Origin: Pedosphaera sp.
GTDB taxonomy: Bacteria; Verrucomicrobiota; Verrucomicrobiia; Limisphaerales; SXTU01
DNA: 23,940 bases
Direction: 5' to 3'
Assembly (NCBI GenBank): GCA_009695395.1
Contig: SIBB01000008.1
Location: forward strand, 1 to 23,940
In this document: one piece after another, positions 8,588-17,025 of the stretch
Position numbering within the stretch: the stretch's first letter is position 1
Layout: every line of letters begins with the position of its first letter
The notes under the pieces: generated by a model
What the model saw: the letters and a program-made list of their open reading frames with translations, nothing else
What the model was told of the DNA's origin: nothing
The model's database searches: none
Made by a program: the position numbers and the translations under genes

Positions 8588-8619
8588 AACCATGAATCCT
8601 GCTCCTTCCCAAACCTCCC

Positions 8620-9096
8620 ATGAGCCAGCCCTTCGCCGACTACGAATTCATCAGCCCTTCCGACAAGCCCGCGCTGCTCGCCCTCAGCAGTATGGAAGTT
8701 CTCGCCAACGTCCAGACCATCGTTCTGGAGTGCGGGTTCAAGGTCCACGTCGCCAGCAACCACGAGGATTTCGGTAAGCGCTTCACCGCGCTGAACTATC
8801 ACCTCGTCGTCGTGGAGGAACTCTTTGCCTCTGCCACCCCTGACGAGAACGTCACCCTGCGCACGCTCCAGTGGATGCCAATGGCCCGCCGCCGCCACAC
8901 CGTCGTGGTGCTCATCAGCGATCGGTTTCAAACGCTCAATCCGATGGACGCCTTCCAGCAGAGCGTCCACGCCGTCGTCAACAAGGCCGACCTCAGCAGC
9001 CTCGGGGGCATTATCTCCAAGGCGGTCAGTGACAACGACCTCTTCCTCCACAGCTACCGCGAGGTCCAGGCCGCGATGGTGAAGGGGAAGGTTTAG
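8620..9096 (+). CDS. Degenerate receiver-like small protein of the pilT cluster
   Basis: This 158-residue soluble protein lies 32 bases after the second pilT. It has an alternating beta/alpha pattern like a CheY receiver. The strand that normally holds the phospho-accepting Asp reads YHLVVVEELF (60-69), with Glu in its place. The fourth strand ends VVVLIS (95-100), and the fifth carries VVNKADL (119-125), a position akin to the conserved receiver Lys. The segment LQWMPMARRRHTVVVLIS followed by AFQQSVHAVVNKAD resembles receiver-like domains I recall from deltaproteobacterial proteins that carry an N-terminal zinc ribbon, which is absent here. Glu in place of Asp suggests a phosphorylation-independent or constitutive form. 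A role in controlling pilus retraction is an inference from position only. The ATG at 8620 is chosen because its frame holds the domain. An ATG at 8592 opens a different frame. Confidence 0.72.
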   Translation: MSQPFADYEFISPSDKPALLALSSMEVLANVQTIVLECGFKVHVASNHEDFGKRFTALNYHLVVVEELFASATPDENVTLRTLQWMPMARRRHTVVVLISDRFQTLNPMDAFQQSVHAVVNKADLSSLGGIISKAVSDNDLFLHSYREVQAAMVKGKV

Positions 9097-9329
9097 GCCT
9101 AACTGCCAAGCAACTTAGCGCCCATGAGCACGGCGCTGAAGGACTCCCGCGAAGTGGGATTTTCATCCGTTGGCGTAGGGCACTCTTCAAAATCACTAAC
9201 CTCCACTGACCGGCAGATTTTTAGCCGCGCGGCAGTCTGGGTTCCCATCACTGCAGGCCAGTGCTTAAATCAGCTTACTCCGCATTGCATTCACGCCTCG
9301 CCTCCGTAGTCTCGCGCCAGAGCTAACTT
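9097..9329 (+). promoter_or_regulatory. Intergenic region ahead of the MoxR/VWA operon
   Basis: This 233-base gap is the longest on the plus strand and contains no convincing gene. A short open frame at 9124-9309 has no recognisable protein character. The region includes AT-richer patches (gatttttag near 9217, gtgcttaaatcag near 9263) and a small palindrome gccgcgcggc near 9225. It most likely carries the promoter of the long downstream operon and the end of the pilT transcript. I cannot assign specific boxes or a terminator. Confidence 0.35.
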
Positions 9330-11996
9330 GTGTTTTCCTCCGGCCAAATCCTGAAGCGCCAATTCACGGTCACCGTCAGACGACGCGTGCCTGTTTTCCT
9401 CCTCGTTGCGCTGCTCGGCTGGCTCGCGTTGCCAGCCCGCGCGGATGACCTTGAGGACGCGCGGAAACTTTTCCTCACCGGCAAGTATTCCGAAGCCATC
9501 GCCGCCGGCGAGAAGGGCGTGAAGGAGGAGGATGGCAGCGAGGACTGGCGCATCTTGCTCCTGCAATCGCACATGGCAGTGGGGCAATACCCGCAGGCGC
9601 ACACGGTTCTCACCAACGCCCTCAGCAAGTATCCGCACTCGTCCAGCATCCGCCTGCGCTGGGTGGGCCGCGAGGTGAAGCTCTTCAATGGCCTGCCGGA
9701 CGAGGCCAGGGAGTTCCTCGACGAGATCAACCGCCTCGCCGGCTCGCGCTCGTGGGCGTATCGCGACCCGGCGAACCTCACCGCGCTCGGACGCGCCGCG
9801 CTCCTGCTGGGCGCGGACCCGAAGATGGTGCTCGACCGCTTGTTCGACCCTGTGAAGAAAGCCGCGCCGGACTTGCGGGAGATTCACCTCGCCACCGGCC
9901 ACCTCGCTTTGGACAAGGGCGACTTCGCGCTCGCCGCAAAAATTTTTCAGGACGCCCTGAAGCGGTTCAAGACGGACGCGGATTTCCAGTTCGGCCTCGC
10001 GCGGTCGCTGATGAGCGGCTCGCGCCGTGATGCATTGCGCGCGCTGGAGCTGGCGATGGAGTTCAATGAGAAACACATCCCCGCGCGCCTGCTGCTCGTG
10101 GACCATCTCGTGGACGCGGAGGAATACGAGGAGGCGGAGAAGCTCTTGAAGGAAGTCCTTGCGGTGAATGTAAACCAGCCCGAGGCATGGGCGTATCGCG
10201 CGGTCATGGCGCACTTGCGGAATGACCCGGCGAAGGAGACGCAGTTCCGCACCGACGCGCTGCGCCACTACACGAACAACCCGGCGGTGGACCAGCTCAT
10301 CGGGCGCAAGCTGTCGCAGAAGTATCGCTTCGCCGAGGGCGCGGCGTATCAGCGGCGGGCGCTAAAGTCCGACCAGCGGTTCCTCCCAGCGAAGTTCCAA
10401 CTCGCGCAGGATTTGCTCCGACTCGGCGAGGAGGAGGAAGGTTGGAAGCTCGTCGCCGACGTGCATGAGGCCGATGGCTACGACGTGAACGCGTTCAATC
10501 TGGTCACGCTCAAGGACACGACAGACAAGTTCGTCGCGCTGACAAACGACCACTTCGTCCTGCGCATGGACGCGCGCGAGGCGAAGATTTACGGCCCGCG
10601 CGTGCTGGCCTTGCTCCAGCGCGCACACGACACGCTCACGGCGAAATACGGGCTGAAGCTGGAGAAGCGGACCATCGTGGAGATTTACACGGAGCAGAAG
10701 GATTTCGGCGTCCGCACGTTCGGGATGCCCGACAACCCGGGCTTTCTCGGCGTGTGCTTCGGCTGCCTCATCACGGCGAACAGCCCGGCCAGCGCGCGCG
10801 GCCACGCCTCGAATTGGGAGGCGACTTTGTGGCATGAGTTCTGCCACGTCATCACGCTCACGCTGACGAAGAACAAGATGCCGCGCTGGCTCAGTGAGGG
10901 CATCTCGGTCTATGAGGAGCGGCAGGCCAGCCCGGCGTGGGGCCAGGTGATGAACCCGCGCTATCGCGAGATGATTCTCGGCGACGAGCTGACGGCGGTG
11001 GGCGACCTCAGCAGCGCGTTCCTCACGGCGAAGAGCGACCTGCACCTGCAATTCGCCTACTACGAGTCCTCGCTGGTGGTGCAGTTCCTCATCGAGAAGT
11101 TCGGCGTGGGCAAGCTGCGCGCGATTCTCGCCGACCTCGCGACGGGGAAGGAAATCAACAAGGCCATCGTGGCGCACACCGCGCCGCTGGAGAACGTAGA
11201 GAAGGATTTTGAGGCTTACGCGAAGGACTTGGCGAAGCGGCTCGCGCCGGGGTTGGACTTCGAGAAGCCGAAGGGCTTGGCGGGGTTGTTGCCGGGGATG
11301 CTCGGGCGTCCGCCAGAGGGAACGGGGGTTGTCCCGCCCGCGACTGCGCCGGAGCCGAAGCCGTTGCTCGACCCGCTGAAACTTCACCCGAAGAACTTCT
11401 ACCTCCTCACCCAGCACGCGAAGAAGCTGATGGCCGAGAAGAAGTTCGCCGAGGCGAAGGAGCCGTTGCTGAAACTCATCGAGGCGTATCCCAGGCACAC
11501 CGGGGCGGACAACGCGCTGTGGCTACTGGCGGAGGTGCATCGCGAGCTGAAGGAGACTTCGCAGGAGCGCGCGGTGCTCACGAAGCTCGCCGCGCTCGAC
11601 GCCGACGCGGTGGATGCTTACTTGCGCTTGATGGAGCTAGCCGCCGCGACGAAGGACTGGCCGGTCGTCGCCGAGAACGCCCGTCGCTACCTCGCCGTGA
11701 ACCCGCTCGTGGGGCAGCCGCACCGTTGGCTGGCGCGGGCGAGCGAGGAGCTGAAGCAGCCGCAGGAAGCCATCGCCGCCTACCAGACGGTGCTGCTCCT
11801 CGACCCCGCTGACCCGGCAGAAGTTCACTTCCGCCTCGCGAAGCTCTTCAATGCGACCGATGCCGAGTCCGCGAAGCAGCACGTCCTGATGGCGCTGGAA
11901 GAAGCCCCCCGCTTCCGGGAGGCTCACGAGCTGTTGCTGAAACTCGCGCCGGTCGAAACGCCCGCTCCTGCGACGAGCAGCCCGAAAAAACCATGA
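9330..11996 (+). CDS. Exported TPR protein with gluzincin (peptidase MA-like) domain
   Basis: This 888-residue protein starts at a GTG. An RRR stretch and hydrophobic segment (PVFLLVALLGWLALPARA, 21-38) form a signal peptide, so it acts outside the cytoplasm. TPR-like helical repeats run over about 40-390. A metalloprotease domain follows (about 400-640) with HEFCH at 502-506 and the third ligand Glu523 in WLSEG, the arrangement of peptidase MA/gluzincins (PF13485-type). A Pro-rich linker (about 660-690) precedes a second TPR block (about 695-870). The zinc ligands look intact, so it may be an active zinc peptidase. Its substrate is unknown. Its stop overlaps the next ATG by four bases, tying it to the DUF4159-MoxR series as the first gene of the operon. 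No Shine-Dalgarno is evident. An internal GTG at 9387 would damage the signal peptide n-region. Confidence 0.85.
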   Translation: MFSSGQILKRQFTVTVRRRVPVFLLVALLGWLALPARADDLEDARKLFLTGKYSEAIAAGEKGVKEEDGSEDWRILLLQSHMAVGQYPQAHTVLTNALSKYPHSSSIRLRWVGREVKLFNGLPDEAREFLDEINRLAGSRSWAYRDPANLTALGRAALLLGADPKMVLDRLFDPVKKAAPDLREIHLATGHLALDKGDFALAAKIFQDALKRFKTDADFQFGLARSLMSGSRRDALRALELAMEFNEKHIPARLLLVDHLVDAEEYEEAEKLLKEVLAVNVNQPEAWAYRAVMAHLRNDPAKETQFRTDALRHYTNNPAVDQLIGRKLSQKYRFAEGAAYQRRALKSDQRFLPAKFQLAQDLLRLGEEEEGWKLVADVHEADGYDVNAFNLVTLKDTTDKFVALTNDHFVLRMDAREAKIYGPRVLALLQRAHDTLTAKYGLKLEKRTIVEIYTEQKDFGVRTFGMPDNPGFLGVCFGCLITANSPASARGHASNWEATLWHEFCHVITLTLTKNKMPRWLSEGISVYEERQASPAWGQVMNPRYREMILGDELTAVGDLSSAFLTAKSDLHLQFAYYESSLVVQFLIEKFGVGKLRAILADLATGKEINKAIVAHTAPLENVEKDFEAYAKDLAKRLAPGLDFEKPKGLAGLLPGMLGRPPEGTGVVPPATAPEPKPLLDPLKLHPKNFYLLTQHAKKLMAEKKFAEAKEPLLKLIEAYPRHTGADNALWLLAEVHRELKETSQERAVLTKLAALDADAVDAYLRLMELAAATKDWPVVAENARRYLAVNPLVGQPHRWLARASEELKQPQEAIAAYQTVLLLDPADPAEVHFRLAKLFNATDAESAKQHVLMALEEAPRFREAHELLLKLAPVETPAPATSSPKKP

Positions 11997-12877
11997 CCAC
12001 CCGCGTTAAACTCCTCCCGCTCGCCGCGCTACTGCTCGTCAGCATCGCCGTCTTCGCCCAGTTCCGCGGCGGGCGCTACCGGGGTGAGGGCAACTACTCC
12101 GGCAGCGGCTTGCCGAAAACCGCGCGCGACGCCGAGCAGCACAGCAACGAGACGCCCATGTGGACGAACGCCCCGGGATTCCAGAAGGACACGTTCACCT
12201 TCTGCCGCATCCGCTACAGCAGCAGCTACGGCTACGGCGGCCGCAGTCGCGGCGGCTGGAGCACGGACTTCCCCGACGCTGACCTGAACCTCTCCTACCG
12301 CCTCCAGCAGATGACCTCGCTGAAGGTGAACCCGCTCGGCCGGCTGCTCCAAATCGAAGACCCCGACCTCTTCAATTACCCGTGGACCTACATGGTCGAA
12401 GTCGGCGCGCTGCGCTTCACGGACGAGGAGATTCCCATCATGCGGAAGTATCTCCTCAACGGCGGCTTCCTCATGGTGGACGACTTCTGGGGCGAGGCCG
12501 AGTTGGCGAACTTCATCCGCGAAATCAAGCGCGTCCTCCCCGAGCGCGAGGCCATCGAGCTGGAGATGGACCACCCCATCTTCCACAGCGTGTTCGACAT
12601 CAAGCTCACGAAGAACCAGCTCCAATGCCCGAACATCGGCCTGGGCACCGAGAGCCAGCACCACGGCATCACCTGGGAGCGGGAAGACGCCCGCGACGTT
12701 CACTTCAAGGGCATCTTCGACGACAAGGGCCGCATGATGGTCTTCATCGCCCACAACACCGACAACGGCGACGGCTGGGAGCGCGAGGGCGAGAACGAGT
12801 ATTACTTCAAGGAGTTCTCCGAGAAGCGCGCCTACCCGCTGGGCATCAACGTGATTTTTTACGCAATGACTCACTGA
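11993..12877 (+). CDS. DUF4159-domain exported protein
   Basis: This 294-residue protein has a clear signal peptide (LLPLAALLLVSIAVFA, 7-22). A low-complexity Gly/Ser/Tyr/Arg segment (about 25-90, including SSSYGYGGRSRGG) leads into the DUF4159 domain. The domain is marked by CRIRY, DFPDADLNLSYRLQQ, YPWTYMVEVG and NGGFLMVDDFWGEAE (156-170). DUF4159 is related to class I glutamine-amidotransferase-like folds, but no nucleophile Cys is visible at the expected elbow. Family members regularly sit beside MoxR and DUF58 genes, as here, yet have no assigned biochemical role. The ATG overlaps the preceding stop (ATGA), implying coupled translation, and the moxR-like gene follows after 12 bases. It is probably a periplasmic or surface component of the same envelope system. 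Confidence 0.9.
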   Translation: MTTRVKLLPLAALLLVSIAVFAQFRGGRYRGEGNYSGSGLPKTARDAEQHSNETPMWTNAPGFQKDTFTFCRIRYSSSYGYGGRSRGGWSTDFPDADLNLSYRLQQMTSLKVNPLGRLLQIEDPDLFNYPWTYMVEVGALRFTDEEIPIMRKYLLNGGFLMVDDFWGEAELANFIREIKRVLPEREAIELEMDHPIFHSVFDIKLTKNQLQCPNIGLGTESQHHGITWEREDARDVHFKGIFDDKGRMMVFIAHNTDNGDGWEREGENEYYFKEFSEKRAYPLGINVIFYAMTH

Positions 12878-12889
12878 CCAGGGACACCC

Positions 12890-13954
12890 ATGGAAAACGA
12901 AACCGCCGCACTAACCGCACAAACACGCACCTCGGAAGCCTCCGCCCCGCCGCCGCTTCCTGAGCCAACGGAGCAGCAAGTCGTCGAGCAACTTCTGGAC
13001 GCGCGTGGAAAAATCTACGGCGAGCTGGGCAAGGTCATTGTCGGCCAGCGCGCGGTCATCGAGCAGATTCTCATCGCGCTGCTCTCCGGCGGGCATTGCC
13101 TCATCACCGGTGCGCCGGGCTTGGCGAAAACTCTCCTCGTCAAATCCATCGCGCAGATTTTCCACCTCAAGTTCTCCCGCATCCAGTTCACGCCTGACCT
13201 GATGCCTGCCGACATCACGGGCACAGAGATTCTTCAGCAGGACGCTGATAGCCGGCAGATGCAGTTCGTGAAGGGCCCGGTCTTTGCGAACATGGTTCTC
13301 GCCGACGAAATCAACCGCACGCCCCCCAAGACGCAGGCCGCGCTGCTCGAAGCGATGCAGGAGCACCAAGTTACCGCCGCCGGCCACCGGCACGCGCTGC
13401 CCGAACCGTTCTTCGTGCTCGCCACGCAGAACCCCATCGAGATGGAGGGCACGTATCCGTTGCCCGAGGCACAGCTCGACCGCTTCATGTTCAACGTCGT
13501 GATGGACTATCTCCCCGAGGACGATGAGGTCGCCGTCATCCAGCAGACCACGGCGAACTTGAAGGCCGTCATCGACCAACTCTTCTACGGCGCGGACGTG
13601 CTGCGCTTCCACGAAGTCGTGCGCAAGGTGCCCATCGCCGAGGAGGTCGTCCGCTACGCCGTGCGCCTCGCCGCCGCCTCGCGCCCGAAGCAGAAGGGTT
13701 CCCCCGGCTTCATCAACGACTGGGTGAGCTGGGGCGCCGGCACGCGCGCGGGGCAGTTCCTCGTGCTCGGCGGCAAGACCCGCGCCCTGCTCGCCGGTCG
13801 CGCCCATGTCACCCGCGAGGACATCGAAGCCCTCGCCGCGCCCGTCCTGCGCCATCGCATCCTCATCAACTACCGCGCAGAAGCCGACGGCGTTACGGTG
13901 GAAAAGGTCGTCTCGAAGCTGCTTGAACACGTGCGCGCCTCGACTCCGCAATGA
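12890..13954 (+). CDS. MoxR-family AAA+ ATPase
   Basis: This 354-residue cytoplasmic AAA_3 ATPase shows Walker A GAPGLAKT (74-81), TPDLMPADITG (101-111), Walker B VLADEINRTPPKTQ (136-149), sensor 1 ATQNP (178-182) and the lid-region LPEAQLDRFM (191-200). A non-conserved Ala/Pro/Thr-rich leader occupies about 1-28. MoxR ATPases act as chaperone-like remodelers and work with VWA-domain partners encoded next to them. Here the DUF58 gene follows with a four-base ATGA overlap, the standard pairing. The weak AGGGA upstream of the ATG is one of the few ribosome sites in this operon. Function by homology is certain at the family level. The client complex is not. Confidence 0.96.
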   Translation: MENETAALTAQTRTSEASAPPPLPEPTEQQVVEQLLDARGKIYGELGKVIVGQRAVIEQILIALLSGGHCLITGAPGLAKTLLVKSIAQIFHLKFSRIQFTPDLMPADITGTEILQQDADSRQMQFVKGPVFANMVLADEINRTPPKTQAALLEAMQEHQVTAAGHRHALPEPFFVLATQNPIEMEGTYPLPEAQLDRFMFNVVMDYLPEDDEVAVIQQTTANLKAVIDQLFYGADVLRFHEVVRKVPIAEEVVRYAVRLAAASRPKQKGSPGFINDWVSWGAGTRAGQFLVLGGKTRALLAGRAHVTREDIEALAAPVLRHRILINYRAEADGVTVEKVVSKLLEHVRASTPQ

Positions 13955-14892
13955 TTTCCCCCGCCGACCAAGCTGGCCACGCGAGCGGTTCGCTCATTGA
14001 CCCGCAGGCCCTCATGGCCATCCGCAGCCTGGAGATGCGGGCGCGCGTCGTGGTCGAGGGTTTCTGGACCGGCATTCACCGCAGCCCTTACCACGGCTTC
14101 TCCGTCGAGTTCACCGAGTATCGCCAATACACGCCCGGCGACGACCCGCGTTATCTCGACTGGAAGCTCTTCGCCCGCAGCGACCGCTACTTCATCAAGA
14201 AGTTCGAGGACGAGACCAACCTGCGCTGCCATGTCCTCGCCGACAACAGCCGCTCCATGAACTTCGGCTCGCGCGGCTACTCGAAGGCCGCCTACGCGAA
14301 CACCCTCGCCGCCACGCTCGCCTTCTTCCTTCACCAGCAGGGCGACGCCATCGGCGTGCTGACCTTCGACGACCAAATCCGCGAATACCTCCCCGCCCGC
14401 CACCGCCCCGGCCACCTCCGCCACCTCATGCTCGCGCTGGAGAAACCGCCTGGCGGTGCCGCCACCGACCTCGCCGCCCCGCTCAAGCGCATCGTCGAAA
14501 TCGTCCGCAAGCGCGGCCTCATGGTGCTGCTCACGGACCTCCTCGCGCCCATCGCCACGTTGGAAAGCAACCTCGCCACCCTCACCGCCAGCGGCCACGA
14601 GGTCGTCGTCTTCCAGGTGCTCGACCCGGCGGAACTCAGCTTCGACTTCGCCAAGGCCGCGCTCTTCCGCGACCTCGAATCGGGCCGCGAACTCTACATT
14701 GACCCCGATGCCGTCCGCGCCGACTACCGGCGCCATTTCGACGCCCACTGCCAGGCCGTCGAAGCCACCTGCGCCAAACTCGGCATCGTCCTCCGTCGCC
14801 TCACCACCGACCAACCGCTGGAGCTCGCGCTCTTCGACTTCCTGCGCGAGCGCATGAACCGGGGCAAGCTCGTCAAGCGCCACGCCGCATGA
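13951..14892 (+). CDS. DUF58 (VWA-like) protein, MoxR partner
   Basis: This 313-residue soluble protein carries the DUF58 signature HRSPYHGFSVEFTEYRQYTPGDDPRYLDWK (two parts within 43-72), then FARSDRYFIKKFEDETN. Its VWA-type fold has an intact metal-ion-dependent adhesion motif D98-N-S100-R-S102. DUF58 proteins are thought to be substrates or adaptors of the adjacent MoxR ATPase. The start overlaps the moxR stop by four bases, and its own stop overlaps the next ATG by four. No membrane segment is seen, as is usual for short members of this family. Confidence 0.95.
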   Translation: MISPADQAGHASGSLIDPQALMAIRSLEMRARVVVEGFWTGIHRSPYHGFSVEFTEYRQYTPGDDPRYLDWKLFARSDRYFIKKFEDETNLRCHVLADNSRSMNFGSRGYSKAAYANTLAATLAFFLHQQGDAIGVLTFDDQIREYLPARHRPGHLRHLMLALEKPPGGAATDLAAPLKRIVEIVRKRGLMVLLTDLLAPIATLESNLATLTASGHEVVVFQVLDPAELSFDFAKAALFRDLESGRELYIDPDAVRADYRRHFDAHCQAVEATCAKLGIVLRRLTTDQPLELALFDFLRERMNRGKLVKRHAA

Positions 14893-17021
14893 GCTTCCTC
14901 ACGCCACTCTTCCTGCTCGGCGCGCTCGCGGTCGCGCTGCCGGTCATCTTCCACCTCATCCGGCAGACCTCGAAGGAACAGACCGAGTTCAGCTCGCTGA
15001 TGTTCCTGCTGCCCGTGCCGCCGCGCGTCACGCGGCGCAGCCGGCTGGAGCACCTGCTCTTGCTCCTGCTGCGAAGCCTCGTGGTTTGCCTGCTGGCGTT
15101 TGCCTTCGCGCGGCCATTTCTTCCGAAGGCCGCTTCCACCGACCTGCCCACCGGTCCCGGCAAACGCATCGTCGTGCTCGTGGACACCAGCGCGAGCATC
15201 AGGCGCGAGGGGCTTTGGGCCGACGCCCGCGCGAAGGCGGAGGCCGTGGTCCGCGCCGCTGCTCCGGAGGATACCGTGGCTGTCTTCGCCTTCGACCGCG
15301 AGGTGCGCCGGCTCGTGACCTTCGAGCAATGGAGTGCCTCCGCTGCCGGCCAGCGCGCGGAGTTGGCAGTGGACGCGCTCAAGAAAACTTCTCCTGGCTG
15401 GAACGGCACTCAACTCGGCCACGCGCTCGTCGCTGCGGCCTCCGCATTGGAAGACACCCGCACCGACAACGCCCAGCAACCCGCGCGCGGCCCGCGCCAG
15501 GTGGTGCTCATCAGCGACTTGCAGGAAGGCAGCCGGCTCGACGCACTCCAAGCCTACGAGTGGCCCAAGGGCACCGAACTCATCCTCGAACCGCTCAAGT
15601 CGAAGAAGCCCACGAACGCCGGCCTCCAGCTCATCGCCGACACCGACGAGAACGAGAAGAAGCCCGGCGAAGCCCTCGCCCGCGTGCGCGTGAGCAACTC
15701 GTCCGACGCCAAGCGCGAGCAATTCCAAGTCGGCTGGTCGGACGGCAAGGAGTTCGTCGGCAAGCCGCAGGACATCTACGTGCCGCCGGGCCAGAGCCGC
15801 GTCGTCGCGCTCAACGCGCCGCCGCTCGGAGCCGTCGCCGAGCGCGTCCTTCTACGCGGCGACGAGGAGGCGTTCGACAACTCGCTCGCCCTCATCCCGC
15901 CGGAGGCCGCGCGCGTCAGCGTGTTGTATCTCGGCGGCGAAGTGCCCACGGACACCGCCGAGCCGCTCTACTTCTTGGAGCGCGCCTTCCCGGCCACGCG
16001 CCGTCAAATCGTGAAAGTCCTCCCGCGCACGCCCTCCGCCCAACTCCTCCCCACCGACGCCGAGGCCCCGCTCGTCATCGTGACCGATGCTTTGCCGGAC
16101 GAGCGCACCGCGACCGTCCGGCGGCTCCTGACCGAGGGCAAAACCGTTCTCGTCTCGCTGAAGAACCGGAACGTCGCGCGCACGCTGGCGGGCCTGCTCG
16201 GCAAGGAGTCCGTGGCTGCCGACGAGGCGAAGGTGCCGTCCTACGCGATGCTCGCGGAGATTGATTTCCAGCACCCGCTCTTCGCGCCGTTCGCCGACCC
16301 GCGCTTCAGCGACTTCACCAAGATTCACTTCTGGAAGTATCGCCGCCTGGACGCGACGCAGTTCCCCGGCGCGCGCGTCGTTGCGAAGTTCGACACCGGC
16401 GACCCCGCGCTGCTGCAAGTGCCCGTGGGCAAAGGCACGCTCTACGTCCTCGCCTCAGGCTGGCAGCCCGGCGACAGCCAGCTCGCGCTCTCGTCGAAGT
16501 TCCTGCCGCTGCTCTTCTCGCTGCTGGAGCAGGCCGGTGGCCTCCGCCCGGAGGTCACGCAGCACACCGTCGGCGACACCGTCCCGCTCGCCGCCACCAA
16601 CGCCGCCGTGCGCGTGACCAAGCCTGATGGCACAAGCCTCACGCTCGGCGCGGGCACCGCCGCCGTCATCCAGACCGACCAACCCGGCATCTACACCGCC
16701 ATCAGCGGCGCGCTCACGCAACGCTTCGCCGTGAACCTCGACCCGCTGGAGAGCAAGACCGCGCCGTTGCCGGTGGAGGAGTTGGAACACCTCGGCCTGC
16801 CTGTGACCCGCGCCGACGGCAAGACCGCCGTGCAAGCTGCCGAGGCGAAACGCCAGCTCGCGAACACCGAGTTAGAAGGACGGCAAAAGCTGTGGCGCTG
16901 GCTGATTGCCGGCACGCTGGTGTTCGTGACGTTGGAAACTTTGCTGGCCGGGTGGCTGGCGAAGCGAGCTGCTCCTCAACCTTCGGGCGAAACATTATCG
17001 CCCGCTGGGCGTCTGTCTTGA
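14889..17021 (+). CDS. BatA-like membrane protein with VWA domain
   Basis: This 710-residue protein begins with the BatA N-terminal domain: a membrane helix (FLTPLFLLGALAVALPVIFHL, near 3-23), the typical HLIRQTSKEQTEFSSLMFL segment, and a second helix (about 55-75) with FARPF. A VWA domain follows with MIDAS D99-T-S-A-S103 and the LISDLQ strand. The middle part (about 335-480) contains VSVLYLGGEVPTDTAEPLYFLERAF and an LVIVTDALP segment, which look like a glutamine-amidotransferase-type fold. A C-terminal helix (about 669-690) anchors the protein again, so the bulk between lies on one face, probably the periplasm. Compared with Bacteroides BatA/BatB (about 330 residues) it is twice as long. 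The ATG overlaps the DUF58 stop. The last residues (PQPSGETLSPAGRLS) are encoded by a hairpin-forming stretch. Confidence 0.88.
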   Translation: MSFLTPLFLLGALAVALPVIFHLIRQTSKEQTEFSSLMFLLPVPPRVTRRSRLEHLLLLLLRSLVVCLLAFAFARPFLPKAASTDLPTGPGKRIVVLVDTSASIRREGLWADARAKAEAVVRAAAPEDTVAVFAFDREVRRLVTFEQWSASAAGQRAELAVDALKKTSPGWNGTQLGHALVAAASALEDTRTDNAQQPARGPRQVVLISDLQEGSRLDALQAYEWPKGTELILEPLKSKKPTNAGLQLIADTDENEKKPGEALARVRVSNSSDAKREQFQVGWSDGKEFVGKPQDIYVPPGQSRVVALNAPPLGAVAERVLLRGDEEAFDNSLALIPPEAARVSVLYLGGEVPTDTAEPLYFLERAFPATRRQIVKVLPRTPSAQLLPTDAEAPLVIVTDALPDERTATVRRLLTEGKTVLVSLKNRNVARTLAGLLGKESVAADEAKVPSYAMLAEIDFQHPLFAPFADPRFSDFTKIHFWKYRRLDATQFPGARVVAKFDTGDPALLQVPVGKGTLYVLASGWQPGDSQLALSSKFLPLLFSLLEQAGGLRPEVTQHTVGDTVPLAATNAAVRVTKPDGTSLTLGAGTAAVIQTDQPGIYTAISGALTQRFAVNLDPLESKTAPLPVEELEHLGLPVTRADGKTAVQAAEAKRQLANTELEGRQKLWRWLIAGTLVFVTLETLLAGWLAKRAAPQPSGETLSPAGRLS
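16984..17011 (+). repeat. Overlapping alternative hairpins at the 3' end of the BatA-like gene
   Basis: A 7-base arm cgggcga (16984-16990) pairs with tcgcccg (16998-17004) across a 7-base loop. The second arm can alternatively pair its cgccc (16999-17003) with gggcg (17007-17011). No T-run follows, so it is not a classic terminator. It lies ten bases before the stop, just ahead of the next start, and could affect translation of the following gene, or be chance in GC-rich DNA. Confidence 0.35.
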
Positions 17022-17025
17022 TGAG

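Noticed and set aside
8592..8777. 61-codon open frame starting just after the second pilT
   Set aside because: It overlaps the receiver-like gene in another frame and lacks its strand pattern.
9124..9309. 61-codon open frame in the gap before the peptidase gene
   Set aside because: It has no ribosome site, no recognisable motif and atypical codon use. It is more likely non-coding upstream sequence.
16984..17004. Rho-independent terminator after the BatA-like gene
   Set aside because: The stem is short and no T-run follows. The next gene starts four bases after the stop, so termination here is unlikely.
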